Of a stretch of DNA of 17,910 bases, positions 1 to 7,318 are shown in pieces. Each line of letters begins with the position of its first letter. The first letter of the stretch is position 1. Source of the stretch: Actinomycetes bacterium (GTDB lineage Bacteria; Actinomycetota; Actinomycetes; Propionibacteriales; Propionibacteriaceae); assembly GCA_023442485.1 (NCBI GenBank), contig JAEZZG010000012.1:1-17910 (forward strand), read 5' to 3'. The translations under genes were made by a program, and so were the position numbers. The notes below the pieces were generated by a model. The model saw only the letters and a program-made list of their open reading frames with translations. It was not told the origin of the DNA and searched no databases.

Positions 1-226
1 GATGGTGGCCAACATCTTGAAGTTAGACTCACCTCCCGCACCTGCCGACGCTGCCGACGCGGTGGCCCTAGCCGTGTGTCATCTGTGGCGAGGCTCAGTC
101 TTAGACCGTCTCGAACGGGCAGCGCAGTCAGCGATACCGGCGGGGGCTGGCGGCCTTGCTGTGCAGCGCACGCCCAACCGTCTCCAACAAGCCATTCTTG
201 CCCATCGAAGAAGGAGTCATCCGTGA
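1..226 (+). CDS. ruvC: Crossover junction endodeoxyribonuclease RuvC, 3' end only (partial)
   Basis: This is the C-terminal 74 codons of the Holliday-junction resolvase; the 5' part lies before the window, and the first complete codon is at base 2. The visible residues 16-23 read DAADAVAL, matching the RuvC C-terminal catalytic motif in which two aspartates three residues apart (here D16 and D19) complete the acidic metal site. Established role: RuvC dimers nick four-way junctions symmetrically after RuvAB branch migration. After the catalytic helix the protein continues for about 55 residues, roughly 20 more than in E. coli RuvC, and this tail is rich in Ala and Arg. The stop TGA (224-226) overlaps the ruvA GTG start by four bases (GTGA), implying translational coupling. 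The identity is firm from motif plus context, although most of the protein is not visible. Confidence 0.9.
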   Translation, partial: MVANILKLDSPPAPADAADAVALAVCHLWRGSVLDRLERAAQSAIPAGAGGLAVQRTPNRLQQAILAHRRRSHP

Positions 227-831
227 TTGCTCAGTTGACCGGTACCGTGGTGGGTATGTCCGCGACGGCGATTGTCCTCGACGTCAACGGTGTCGGCTAT
301 GTGGTCAACTCCACCAACACCGTCGTGACGAGGGCGCGTGTCGGAGAGACCATGAAGGTCTACACCGCCTTGGTGGTGCGAGAAGACTCCATGACTCTAT
401 TCGGGTTTAGCTCTGTCGATGAGCGCGAAGCCTTCGAGATGGTGCAGAAGGCCCCAGGAGTTGGGCCCAAGCTAGCCTCGACCATCGTCAACTGCCTCGA
501 CCCGACCCGGCTTCGAGTCGCTATTCAGTCGGGGGATGTGGCGACCCTGTGCTCAGTACCTGGGATCGGTAAGCGAGGGGCAGAGAAGATCATCGTCGAG
601 CTCAAAGATAAGGTGGCTAGTCTGGGATCTGATCAAACGGAGTCTAAGACGGTTCAATCCACGGCCCTCTGGAGAGGCCAGATCAGCTCCGGTTTGCAGA
701 GTCTGGGATGGTCGGCGAAGGATTCTGAGGCGGCCTGTGACGCTATTGCTGACGAGGTCGAAGCCTCCGTCGAGATCTCGCTCGGGCAGATGATGAAGCT
801 CGCCTTAGCCCATCTGGGGCGGAATCGGTAA
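223..831 (+). CDS. ruvA: Holliday junction branch migration complex subunit RuvA
   Basis: A 202-residue protein, the normal RuvA length. The N-terminal OB-fold begins MIAQLTGTVVG. Two helix-hairpin-helix motifs are visible: PGVGPKLASTIV (residues 78-89) and PGIGKRGAEKIIVEL (113-127). The C-terminal domain III (about 150-202), which contacts RuvB, contains LQSLGWSAKDSEAA. RuvA tetramers hold the junction in a square-planar form and load RuvB rings. The reading frame is open back to base 76, but GTG at 223 is chosen because the conserved RuvA start MIAQL begins there, AAGGAG lies a few bases upstream, and it makes a GTGA overlap with ruvC. The ruvB start follows 15 bases after the stop. No LexA box is visible because the operon start is outside the window. 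Confidence 0.97.
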   Translation: MIAQLTGTVVGMSATAIVLDVNGVGYVVNSTNTVVTRARVGETMKVYTALVVREDSMTLFGFSSVDEREAFEMVQKAPGVGPKLASTIVNCLDPTRLRVAIQSGDVATLCSVPGIGKRGAEKIIVELKDKVASLGSDQTESKTVQSTALWRGQISSGLQSLGWSAKDSEAACDAIADEVEASVEISLGQMMKLALAHLGRNR

Positions 832-846
832 CGGGAGGAGACAGAA

Positions 847-1896
847 GTGGAGTTTTCCCCAGTTGATCCTCGTGCCACTAGCGACGAAAAGGCCGTCGAA
901 GCCGCATTGCGCCCCAAGGCTCTCGACGATTTCTCCGGGCAGCCACGTGTGTGCGACCAACTCGGTTTGGTGCTAGCTGCAGCGAAGCATCGCGGCACGA
1001 CACCCGATCACGTCCTACTCTCCGGCCCTCCCGGGCTAGGAAAGACCACCTTGGCGATGATCATTGCCGCCGAGATGAATGCGCCGATCCGAATCTCGTC
1101 TGGACCTGCGATCCAACACGCCGGTGATCTCGCCGCAATCTTGTCTGGCCTCACAGAAGGAGAGGTCTTCTTCCTTGACGAGATCCATCGTATCTCGCGT
1201 CCTGCCGAAGAGATGCTGTACCTGGCTATGGAGGATTTTCGGGTCGATGTGGTGATCGGGAAGGGACCGGCCGCCACTGCTATCCCCATCGAGATCCCGC
1301 CGTTCACCCTGGTTGGTGCAACCACGCGATCGGGGCTATTGACGGGTCCGCTGCGCGATCGATTCGGCTTCACCGCACAGCTTGACTTCTACTCCGTCGA
1401 AGCACTTACCTCGATCGTGCTCAGGTCAGCGTCTGTCTTGCAGATGGACCTCGATGTCGAGTCAGCCATTGAGATCGCCAGACGTTCCCGAGGAACCCCT
1501 CGCATCGCCAACCGCCTGCTGCGTCGGGTCCGCGACTTCGCCGACATTCACGCCGATCACCTGGTGACTCCCCAGATTGCCTCGGCAGCCCTAGATCTCT
1601 ACGAGGTCGATCACCTGGGTTTGGATCGTCTCGACAAGGCTGTCCTCGAGGCAGTATGCACCAAGTTTTCTGGAGGCCCGGTGGGTTTATCGACCCTAGC
1701 GATCGCGGTAGGGGAGGAGCCAGAGACCGTCGCCGAGGTCGCAGAACCGTTCTTAGTTAGGCAAGGTTTCTTGATGCGGACCCCGCGCGGACGCATCGCC
1801 ACCGACGCCGGATGGGCCCACCTGGGCCTCACCGCGCCGTCGGATCAACAGATTCGGCCACAAGATCACCAACCCGACTTGCTGTCGAATTGGTGA
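847..1896 (+). CDS. ruvB: Holliday junction branch migration helicase RuvB
   Basis: A 349-residue AAA+ motor that forms hexameric rings on either side of the RuvA-bound junction and pumps DNA with ATP hydrolysis. The Walker A motif is GPPGLGKTT (residues 60-68) and Walker B is FFLDE (108-112), followed by IHR. Near residues 157-174 the sequence GATTRSGLL followed by GPLRDRFG carries the sensor-1 and arginine-finger region typical of RuvB. The C-terminal winged-helix domain includes the LVRQGFLMRTPRGR segment. GTG at 847 has a strong Shine-Dalgarno sequence, GGGAGGAG (833-840), six bases away. The gene is the last of the ruvCAB cluster; a 120-base gap with a possible promoter separates it from yajC. 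Confidence 0.98.
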   Translation: MEFSPVDPRATSDEKAVEAALRPKALDDFSGQPRVCDQLGLVLAAAKHRGTTPDHVLLSGPPGLGKTTLAMIIAAEMNAPIRISSGPAIQHAGDLAAILSGLTEGEVFFLDEIHRISRPAEEMLYLAMEDFRVDVVIGKGPAATAIPIEIPPFTLVGATTRSGLLTGPLRDRFGFTAQLDFYSVEALTSIVLRSASVLQMDLDVESAIEIARRSRGTPRIANRLLRRVRDFADIHADHLVTPQIASAALDLYEVDHLGLDRLDKAVLEAVCTKFSGGPVGLSTLAIAVGEEPETVAEVAEPFLVRQGFLMRTPRGRIATDAGWAHLGLTAPSDQQIRPQDHQPDLLSNW

Positions 1897-1909
1897 AACC
1901 GTTCATCAG

Positions 1910-1949
1910 TTAACGCTTTTCCACCACCCACAGATATGATGACCTGTGG
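1910..1949 (+). promoter_or_regulatory. Possible yajC promoter with inverted repeat around the -10
   Basis: The 120-base ruvB-yajC gap holds TATGAT (1935-1940), a fair -10 hexamer, with TTAACG (1910-1915) as a weak -35 at a long 19-base spacing. A 6-bp inverted repeat, CCACAG (1928-1933) and CTGTGG (1944-1949), flanks the -10. This could separate expression of the Sec genes from ruvCAB. It rests on pattern only. Confidence 0.3.
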
Positions 1950-2016
1950 TGCAGAGCGTGTCCGGCGTTTCCGTTTGCGGATGCGCGCACAGTTTCTATC
2001 TAGATGGGAAATCACT

Positions 2017-2415
2017 ATGGGTTCTAACGGTGGGTCTACCCTCCTGACGATGTTGGTCATCTTCGCGGCCTTCATCTTGATGATGTATTTCTTGTCGGTT
2101 CGTCCGATGCAAAAGAAGATGCAGCAACAACAGGCTGTGATTGATTCAATCAAGCCAGGAGCGCGGGTGCTACTCGCAAGTGGTGCCATTGCAACCGTGC
2201 GTCAGATCGGCAAAACCCAAGCCATTGTGGAGCTTGCTCCCGGTGTTGAGATCGCAGTGTTGAGACAGTCTTTCCGGTCTGTCCTGGCACCTGAGGATGA
2301 CGAGTTTGAGTTCGATGAGACTCTCGATCAAGCTCCCCTTGGTTCTAGCGATCCAGACCTTGAGGAAGCCATGACCGTCGAGGACTTCACCCCAGAACCC
2401 CGTGACAATGACTAG
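2017..2415 (+). CDS. yajC: Preprotein translocase accessory subunit YajC
   Basis: A 132-residue small membrane protein. One N-terminal transmembrane helix spans about residues 9-26 and is followed by the conserved RPMQKKMQ stretch (29-36) and the soluble YajC fold DSIKPGARVLLASGAIATV (43-61). The tail from about residue 91 is strongly acidic (EDDEFEFDE and onward). YajC associates with SecD and SecF and assists SecYEG-dependent export; the gene lies directly upstream of secD, as is usual. The frame is open from 1936, but ATG 2017 fits the family start, placing the helix about eight residues in, with a modest GATGGGAA ribosome-binding sequence before it. A 103-base leader separates it from secD. 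Confidence 0.93.
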   Translation: MGSNGGSTLLTMLVIFAAFILMMYFLSVRPMQKKMQQQQAVIDSIKPGARVLLASGAIATVRQIGKTQAIVELAPGVEIAVLRQSFRSVLAPEDDEFEFDETLDQAPLGSSDPDLEEAMTVEDFTPEPRDND

Positions 2416-2416
2416 T

Positions 2417-2473
2417 CTCTGCCGCAACTCAGAGTCAGACGCTACCGGGTTGATGCCACTGCCAATCGGGCAG
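2417..2473 (+). promoter_or_regulatory. Two short inverted repeats in the yajC-secD gap
   Basis: Immediately after the yajC stop, CTCTG (2417-2421) and CAGAG (2430-2434) form a 5-bp stem with an 8-base loop. Further on, CTGCC (2459-2463) and GGCAG (2469-2473) form a second 5-bp stem with a 5-base loop. Neither is followed by a T tract. They could act as weak attenuators or mRNA-processing structures for secD, but short stems like these also arise by chance. Confidence 0.25.
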
Positions 2474-2518
2474 AGTCGGTGTCACCGGTGGTGTCAGATC
2501 AAACTCTGAATAGCGCCG

Positions 2519-4210
2519 ATGAGATCCGTCCTGACCAAGAATCGACTTCTCGTGCCAAACGAATCTAAGAACGTGTATCGCCCAGGTCGCAAAGTTGGTT
2601 TCTTCTTTGCCTTCCTTGCCGTTTTATTTGTCATCATGGCCGCCACTTCGACGTGGACCCCAACCCTCGGTCTCGATCTGCGTGGCGGTACCACGATTAC
2701 CCTCACCGCATCCCAGGAGGGCTCCGACACTATCTCGACGCAGACCCTCGAACAGGCCCGCCACATCATCCAGCAGCGTGTCGACGGCATGGGTGTGGGG
2801 GAGACCGCCATCTCTATTCAAGGCAACCGTCACATCGTCGTGTCTGCTCCTGGCACTAACCAAGACGCGTTAGTCAGCCAAGTTGGGCAAACTGCTCAGC
2901 TCGCATTCCGCCGGGTTTATGACGCCGCCTACACCCAAGGGACTTCCTCCACGCAAACCCAAGGGCCGGTATTGCCGACCCAACCTCCTGCCGAACCAAC
3001 ACAGACTCCTTCAGCTGATCCGTCTTCTGCCGGTGATGGCACTACCAGTACCGATGACAAGGCCCCACTGCTCAGCCTCGACGAGATCATGGCATGGGAG
3101 CCGTCCGAGGCGGACCGAGCCGCATTCGCCAAGTTCGAGTGTGGTGACCAAGTCGATACCTCGGCCAATCAGGTGCTGTTTGCTTGCGATAAGAATGGCG
3201 CGGAGAAACTTCTGCTAGGTCCGGTGGCAATCACTGGCACCCACGTTACCGATGCCACCGCAACCATGCCTCAAAATGACCTCAGCTATGTGGTCAATCT
3301 CCAGTTTGACGGCACCGGTACTGAGGCATTCTCGAAACTGACCGCCCAAGCATTCAGCTACCCGGCGGGGACCCCTCAGAATCGCTTCGCCATCGTCGTC
3401 GACAATGTGATTATTTCGGCACCGACCGTCCGGGCAGCGATCGACGGGGGAGTGGCCACCATTTCAGGTAGCTTCAACCACGAATCTGCAACTGCCCTAG
3501 CCAATGTGCTCAAGTACGGTGCTCTACCGATTTCCTTCGAGGTGTCCTCAGTCGATAACATCTCGCCGACTCTCGGGGGAAACCAGCTCACTGCAGGTTT
3601 GTGGGCATGTGCTGTCGGCCTCTTCCTAGTCGCCGCATACTGTCTGTTCTACTACCGAGGATTGGGCCTGGTGGTGCTGGGATCATTGATCGTTGCCGGT
3701 GCGTTGACCTACGCCTTCATGTGTCTGCTCGGCCCGGCCATGGGCTTCGCTCTCAGCCTGCCTGGTCTAGCCGGTGCGGTTCTGTCGATCGGTACCACCG
3801 CAGACTCCTTCATCATCTACTTTGAACGTATCCGCGACGAAATCCGCGAAGGCCGTCCACTCCGGTCTGCGATCGAACAGGGATGGCGGGATGCTCGATC
3901 AACCATCGTGATCGCCGACATGGTTTCCCTCCTCTCAGCTACGGTGTTGTTCATCCTCGCCGTCGGCTCCGTGAAGGGTTTCGCCTTCATGCTCGGTTTG
4001 ACCACCGTCATGGACTTGCTGATCGTCTTCTTCTTCACCCATCCGCTGGTGAGTCTGCTAGGGCGAACCGAGTTCTTCGGGAAGGGGCACAAAATGTCAG
4101 GGCTGTCGGCAGAACACATGGGTGTTTCCCGGAGCTCGCTGCTCGGTGTCAGGGAACGTGGCGCTAATGTCATCAAACGTGCAGCCGCGAATCGTAAGGC
4201 GCAGGTGTGA
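2519..4210 (+). CDS. secD: Protein translocase subunit SecD
   Basis: A 563-residue membrane protein that works with SecF to drive late steps of preprotein export using the proton motive force. TM1 is at about residues 27-45, followed by the SecD signature GLDLRGGT (51-58). The extracellular P1 region follows, then a C-terminal five-helix domain starting near 355 that includes the TM4 motif GTTADSFIIYFERIRDE (425-441). The P1 region carries a Gln/Thr/Pro/Ser-rich insertion (about 139-182), a common actinobacterial feature. No convincing Shine-Dalgarno precedes ATG 2519; in-frame GTG codons at 2552 and 2573 are possible shorter starts that would still keep the basic RPGRK segment before TM1. 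The stop TGA overlaps a possible GTG start of secF. Confidence 0.96.
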   Translation: MRSVLTKNRLLVPNESKNVYRPGRKVGFFFAFLAVLFVIMAATSTWTPTLGLDLRGGTTITLTASQEGSDTISTQTLEQARHIIQQRVDGMGVGETAISIQGNRHIVVSAPGTNQDALVSQVGQTAQLAFRRVYDAAYTQGTSSTQTQGPVLPTQPPAEPTQTPSADPSSAGDGTTSTDDKAPLLSLDEIMAWEPSEADRAAFAKFECGDQVDTSANQVLFACDKNGAEKLLLGPVAITGTHVTDATATMPQNDLSYVVNLQFDGTGTEAFSKLTAQAFSYPAGTPQNRFAIVVDNVIISAPTVRAAIDGGVATISGSFNHESATALANVLKYGALPISFEVSSVDNISPTLGGNQLTAGLWACAVGLFLVAAYCLFYYRGLGLVVLGSLIVAGALTYAFMCLLGPAMGFALSLPGLAGAVLSIGTTADSFIIYFERIRDEIREGRPLRSAIEQGWRDARSTIVIADMVSLLSATVLFILAVGSVKGFAFMLGLTTVMDLLIVFFFTHPLVSLLGRTEFFGKGHKMSGLSAEHMGVSRSSLLGVRERGANVIKRAAANRKAQV

Positions 4211-4212
4211 TC

Positions 4213-5538
4213 ATGAGTGAAGAAAATATGACTGTTGAAGCGACCACTGTCGCGCCAGAAGCCGCAGGGGACCTCACCAAGGCCCCCGATGTCGATGGCT
4301 CGGGCAAACCCAACAAGCGCGCCTCTCTAGCCCACCGGCTCTACACCGGCGACCTGGCGATTGAATTCATCCAGCGCCGCAAGACCTGGTACCTGATTAC
4401 CACGGTGGTGTTGTTCGTCACGATTCTCGGTTTGGTCCTGCGTGGGCTCAACCTCGGTATCGAATTCAAGGGCGGGTCTCAGTTCCAGGCGGCCACCAAG
4501 GTCTCATCCTCGACCGTCGACGATGTTCGCTATGCTGTCATCGATTCCGGGGTCAAAGATCTCGGTGCGGTAACCGTCACAACCCTCGGCGATGATCAGG
4601 TGCAGGTCCAGACTCGATCCCTCGATGCAACCGAGGTAGCTCAGGTGCGCGCCGCCATCGCCACCCAGGTGGGCAGTCAGCCAGACCAGATCGCCTATTC
4701 ATTGATTGGTGCGACCTGGGGTAAGCAAATCACTCAGCAATCTCTGATTGCACTCGTGGTGTTCTTGGCTTTGGTGTCGTTGATGATCGGCGTCTACTTC
4801 CGAAACTGGAAGATGTCGGTAGCTGCCATCATCGCCTTGATGCATGATCTCATCGTCACCATCGGTATCTACGCGATCGTCGGATTCACATTTACCCCGG
4901 CGACCGTCATCGGTGTGTTGACGATCTTGGGATACTCCCTCTATGACACCGTCGTGGTCTTCGATAAGGTTCGAGAGAAGACCGCAGACATCACCCACAA
5001 GCCCTACACCTTCGATCAAGGCGCAAACCGGGCTGTCAACCAGGTGATGATCCGCTCAATCAACACCACCATCATCGGTATCTTGCCGGTGTCGGCGATT
5101 CTCCTCGTCGGGACATTCGTTCTCAAAGGCGGCCCCCTGGCAGAGCTGGGGCTAGCACTCTTCGTGGGCATGATCGCTGGTACCTTCTCGTCACTGTTTA
5201 TCGCCACCCCGCTGCTGTGTCAGATGCGGGAAGTTGAGCCAGAGTTGAAGCGTCACAACGCGATTCTCCAGCAGCGCTCCGTCCGTAAATCAGGTACTGC
5301 AGCCGACGCCAAGGCCAAATCCCAGCAGGGCAGCGCCCAGGCCAAGGCCCGGACCTTGCCGAAGCCCGCCATCAATCTGGGCGACTCTAACCCCTACCTG
5401 ACGACGGCCGATGCTGATAGCCTCAGCGAAGTGACACCTACTCCATCTGTGGCGGCTGAGCCAAGACCGGCTCGCGTGGTTCCTGGTGAACGCATCCAAC
5501 CCAGCAAGAGTTCCCGAAAGAACAGGAAGAAGAAATAA
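4213..5538 (+). CDS. secF: Protein translocase subunit SecF
   Basis: A 441-residue partner of SecD. TM1 is at about 59-77, followed by the SecF signature LGIEFKGGSQF (81-91). The C-terminal helices include HDLIVTIGIY (211-220), LTILGYSLYDTVVVFDKVRE (236-255) and INTTIIGILPV (283-293), which are typical of SecF. It carries hydrophilic ends: about 55 N-terminal residues and a roughly 100-residue Ala/Lys/Pro-rich C-terminal tail ending in a run of lysines and arginines. Start choice is uncertain: ATG 4213 has AGG seven bases upstream, while GTG 4207 also has AGG at seven bases and would overlap the secD stop as GTGA. I prefer the ATG; the difference is two residues. The apt start follows the stop with one base between them. 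Confidence 0.96.
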   Translation: MSEENMTVEATTVAPEAAGDLTKAPDVDGSGKPNKRASLAHRLYTGDLAIEFIQRRKTWYLITTVVLFVTILGLVLRGLNLGIEFKGGSQFQAATKVSSSTVDDVRYAVIDSGVKDLGAVTVTTLGDDQVQVQTRSLDATEVAQVRAAIATQVGSQPDQIAYSLIGATWGKQITQQSLIALVVFLALVSLMIGVYFRNWKMSVAAIIALMHDLIVTIGIYAIVGFTFTPATVIGVLTILGYSLYDTVVVFDKVREKTADITHKPYTFDQGANRAVNQVMIRSINTTIIGILPVSAILLVGTFVLKGGPLAELGLALFVGMIAGTFSSLFIATPLLCQMREVEPELKRHNAILQQRSVRKSGTAADAKAKSQQGSAQAKARTLPKPAINLGDSNPYLTTADADSLSEVTPTPSVAAEPRPARVVPGERIQPSKSSRKNRKKK

Positions 5539-5539
5539 G

Positions 5540-6076
5540 ATGTCCTCCGATAATGTGGCACTCGTCCGTTCACTGATTCGCGATGTGCCGGATTTTCCGC
5601 AACCGGGTGTACTCTTCAAAGACATCACCCCGCTCTTGGCCTCTCCCGACGGCTTCCGGGCGGCGATCGCGGAATTGATCGCGACGGCTCCAGAAGATAT
5701 CGACGTCGTTGTCGGCATGGAGTCGAGAGGATTCATGTTTGCTGCTCCGGTCGCCCTGATGCTCAACGCCGGTTTCGTCCCGGTGCGCAAACCAGGAAAG
5801 CTCCCTCTTGACGTCTACTCCGAGACCTTCGCTCTCGAATACGGCTCCGAGACTCTTACCGTCCACCAGGACGCGATTCGCCCCGGAGCGAGGGTGTTGA
5901 TCGTCGATGACGTGATGGCTACCGGCGGTACCATCGTGGCCACCACCAACTTGCTCAAGCAACTAGGGGCAGAGCTCATCCAAGTCTCCGTGGTGATGGA
6001 GTTGGAGGCGCTGGGTGGACGCAAGGTCCTCGCCGACAACGGCATCACGGACTTCCACACGATCCTGTCCGTCTAG
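5540..6076 (+). CDS. apt: Adenine phosphoribosyltransferase
   Basis: A 178-residue purine-salvage enzyme that converts adenine plus PRPP to AMP and pyrophosphate in the cytoplasm. The N-terminal hood has DFPQPGVLFKDITPLL (18-33), characteristic of Apt, and the PRPP-binding loop is VLIVDDVMATGGT (119-131). Other family landmarks are GMESRGF (59-65) and VRKPGKLP (82-89). ATG 5540 is chosen over the upstream open frame because the family N-terminus begins here, with AGGAAG inside the secF tail as the ribosome-binding site. It lies one base after the secF stop, so co-transcription with secDF is likely. In many Actinobacteria rel follows apt directly; here a kinase on the opposite strand lies between them. 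Confidence 0.97.
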   Translation: MSSDNVALVRSLIRDVPDFPQPGVLFKDITPLLASPDGFRAAIAELIATAPEDIDVVVGMESRGFMFAAPVALMLNAGFVPVRKPGKLPLDVYSETFALEYGSETLTVHQDAIRPGARVLIVDDVMATGGTIVATTNLLKQLGAELIQVSVVMELEALGGRKVLADNGITDFHTILSV

Positions 6077-6132
6077 GCGGCACAGGTCAAGCCCAGCCGT
6101 TCAACCATCTGTCAACCGAGCATCCGGCGCTG

Positions 6133-6156
6133 CGAAGTAGGATTGACTCCACTTCG
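6133..6156. terminator. Possible bidirectional terminator hairpin between apt and the PfkB kinase
   Basis: CGAAGT (6133-6138) pairs with ACTTCG (6151-6156), and GGA (6140-6142) with TCC (6148-6150), giving a 9-bp stem with one bulged A and a 5-base loop. It lies between the convergent apt and kinase genes, 57 bases after the apt stop and 17 before the kinase stop. There is no T tract, which is common for hairpin terminators proposed in Actinobacteria. Function is inferred from position and structure. Confidence 0.45.
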
Positions 6157-6172
6157 GGCTCCGGGTGCCTCT

Positions 6173-7159
6173 TTATTGCCTGGGACGTTCGGTATTGACG
6201 ATCAGGAACTGATCAATCTCGTCTCTACTCGGGCAGGAAGCAGGCCCGTGACGGGTGACTTTGATTGCCCCGGCAGCGTTAGCGCGCACCGCCGCGTCCA
6301 CCAGATCCGTCCCCAAGCACAGTTCACCGATCATCACACCGGTATGGGTGTCGCCGGCACCGTTGGTATCGACGGGAACCTGCGGAAATCCAGGCACCCA
6401 TATTGGTTCCGCATCGCTGACGACGACGCAGCCTCGGGCACCGTCACGAACGACTACCACGGCGTCGGGAATGATCTTGGCCACATTAGCCCCCACTTGG
6501 GTCAACCGCGACACCTGGTCCTGATCTACCGTCGCTTGAATCTCGTCGAAACTGGACGGCAGAAAGTGGCGAATCAGATCATGCGCCTCGTCAAGATTTG
6601 AAGTCCAGATATCGGTGTGATCCAGCATCGCTGACTGGAGCTGGCTGTCTAACCCGGCAAAAGCCTCGCCGGGATCGAGGACGACCACCACCTCGTCGTC
6701 GAGACTGGTGACGAAGTCCATTAGTGGTTTGCGGGTAGCCTCCAGTAGACCGTACCCGGAAACACAGACATAATCCCCGGCACCGGGGTTGCTGGAAGCG
6801 AGAGAGGAATACGAGATGGAGCGTTCGGCTCCTCGGGTGGTGACGAAGGAGCGCTCACCGCTAGGTTCAATGAAAACGTAGCAGACACCGGTGTCACTCT
6901 CCAGGTTACGCGGGGCGGACATCGCGATACCAGCGCTTGACAGCACATCGTGAATCAGGTCGCCTTGAGGGCCAGTTCCGATCGTTCCGGCGTGAACTGC
7001 ACTAGCCCCAGCTCGGGCCGCCCCGATAAGAATGTTGACCGCGCCTCCGGCGTAAGTGTGCACTGAATCAGCATTGACATTTCCTCCACGGACGGGCAGA
7101 TGCGCAACGTGAACAACGATGTCGACCAGAGCCTGGGAGGTATGAATGACGCGTGCCAT
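6173..7159 (-). CDS. PfkB-family carbohydrate or nucleoside kinase
   Basis: A 328-residue ribokinase-fold enzyme that phosphorylates a sugar or nucleoside with ATP; the substrate cannot be told from sequence. The C-terminal PfkB signature DTNGAGDTHTG (264-274) contains the anion hole and the catalytic aspartate D270. The N-terminal half has D13 in the usual substrate-contact position (QALVDIVV) and AGGAVNILIGAARAGA (37-52) in place of the common GGKGANVA motif. TSNLDEAHDL (186-195) matches the conserved N-x-x-E region. The frame is open to an ATG at 7195, but 7159 is preferred because family members begin close to this point and a -10-like TAACAT ends only two bases before the 7195 ATG. No clear Shine-Dalgarno is seen. 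It is antiparallel to, and splits, the apt-rel pair. Confidence 0.9.
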   Translation of the reverse strand: MARVIHTSQALVDIVVHVAHLPVRGGNVNADSVHTYAGGAVNILIGAARAGASAVHAGTIGTGPQGDLIHDVLSSAGIAMSAPRNLESDTGVCYVFIEPSGERSFVTTRGAERSISYSSLASSNPGAGDYVCVSGYGLLEATRKPLMDFVTSLDDEVVVVLDPGEAFAGLDSQLQSAMLDHTDIWTSNLDEAHDLIRHFLPSSFDEIQATVDQDQVSRLTQVGANVAKIIPDAVVVVRDGARGCVVVSDAEPIWVPGFPQVPVDTNGAGDTHTGVMIGELCLGTDLVDAAVRANAAGAIKVTRHGPASCPSRDEIDQFLIVNTERPRQ

Positions 7160-7197
7160 GAGGCTAGTATTCCATGGACAGCTTCGGCTCGTCATCG

Positions 7198-7203
7198 ATG
7201 TTA
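7198..7203 (-). promoter_or_regulatory. Possible -10 element for the PfkB kinase
   Basis: On the - strand TAACAT, reading from 7203 to 7198, is a good actinobacterial -10 match. A transcript would begin near 7190, about 30 bases before the preferred ATG at 7159. No good -35 is seen. The same nine bases, TAACATCGA, recur upstream of the Hsp70-like gene. Confidence 0.35.
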
Positions 7204-7253
7204 TTTTGAGGGAAGCCAGTCACGGACGGTTTTGTGCCGACAGATTTGTTAGG

Positions 7254-7279
7254 CAAATGGTTTAGAGCAAAACCATTTG
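7254..7279. repeat. Perfect 10-bp inverted repeat upstream of rel
   Basis: CAAATGGTTT (7254-7263) and AAACCATTTG (7270-7279) are exact reverse complements separated by six bases, AGAGCA. The repeat is AT-rich against its surroundings and lies 40 bases before the rel start, inside the divergent kinase-rel spacer. It could be an operator for a dimeric regulator, or an mRNA hairpin in the rel leader. It has no T tract and points into a gene start, which argues against a simple terminator. Confidence 0.6.
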
Positions 7280-7318
7280 TGACACACTAGAGGTATTCAT
7301 CTGGGGAAAGGACGGAGA

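Noticed and set aside
2416..2518. Possible secD leader arrest peptide (VemP/SecM-like)
   Set aside because: No small open frame with a ribosome-binding site and no arrest-like motif was seen in the gap or at the YajC C-terminus.
5290..5790. A 166-codon - strand open frame across the secF-apt junction
   Set aside because: Both underlying + strand genes have strong family motifs; the antisense frame has no recognisable fold and no evident ribosome-binding site.
6143..6601. A 152-codon + strand open frame antisense to the PfkB kinase
   Set aside because: It overlaps the conserved DTNGAGD-containing end of the kinase on the other strand and shows no domain or ribosome-binding site.
7254..7279. 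The rel upstream inverted repeat as a simple intrinsic terminator
   Set aside because: It lies in a divergent region with no gene ending nearby on either strand, and no T tract follows on either strand.
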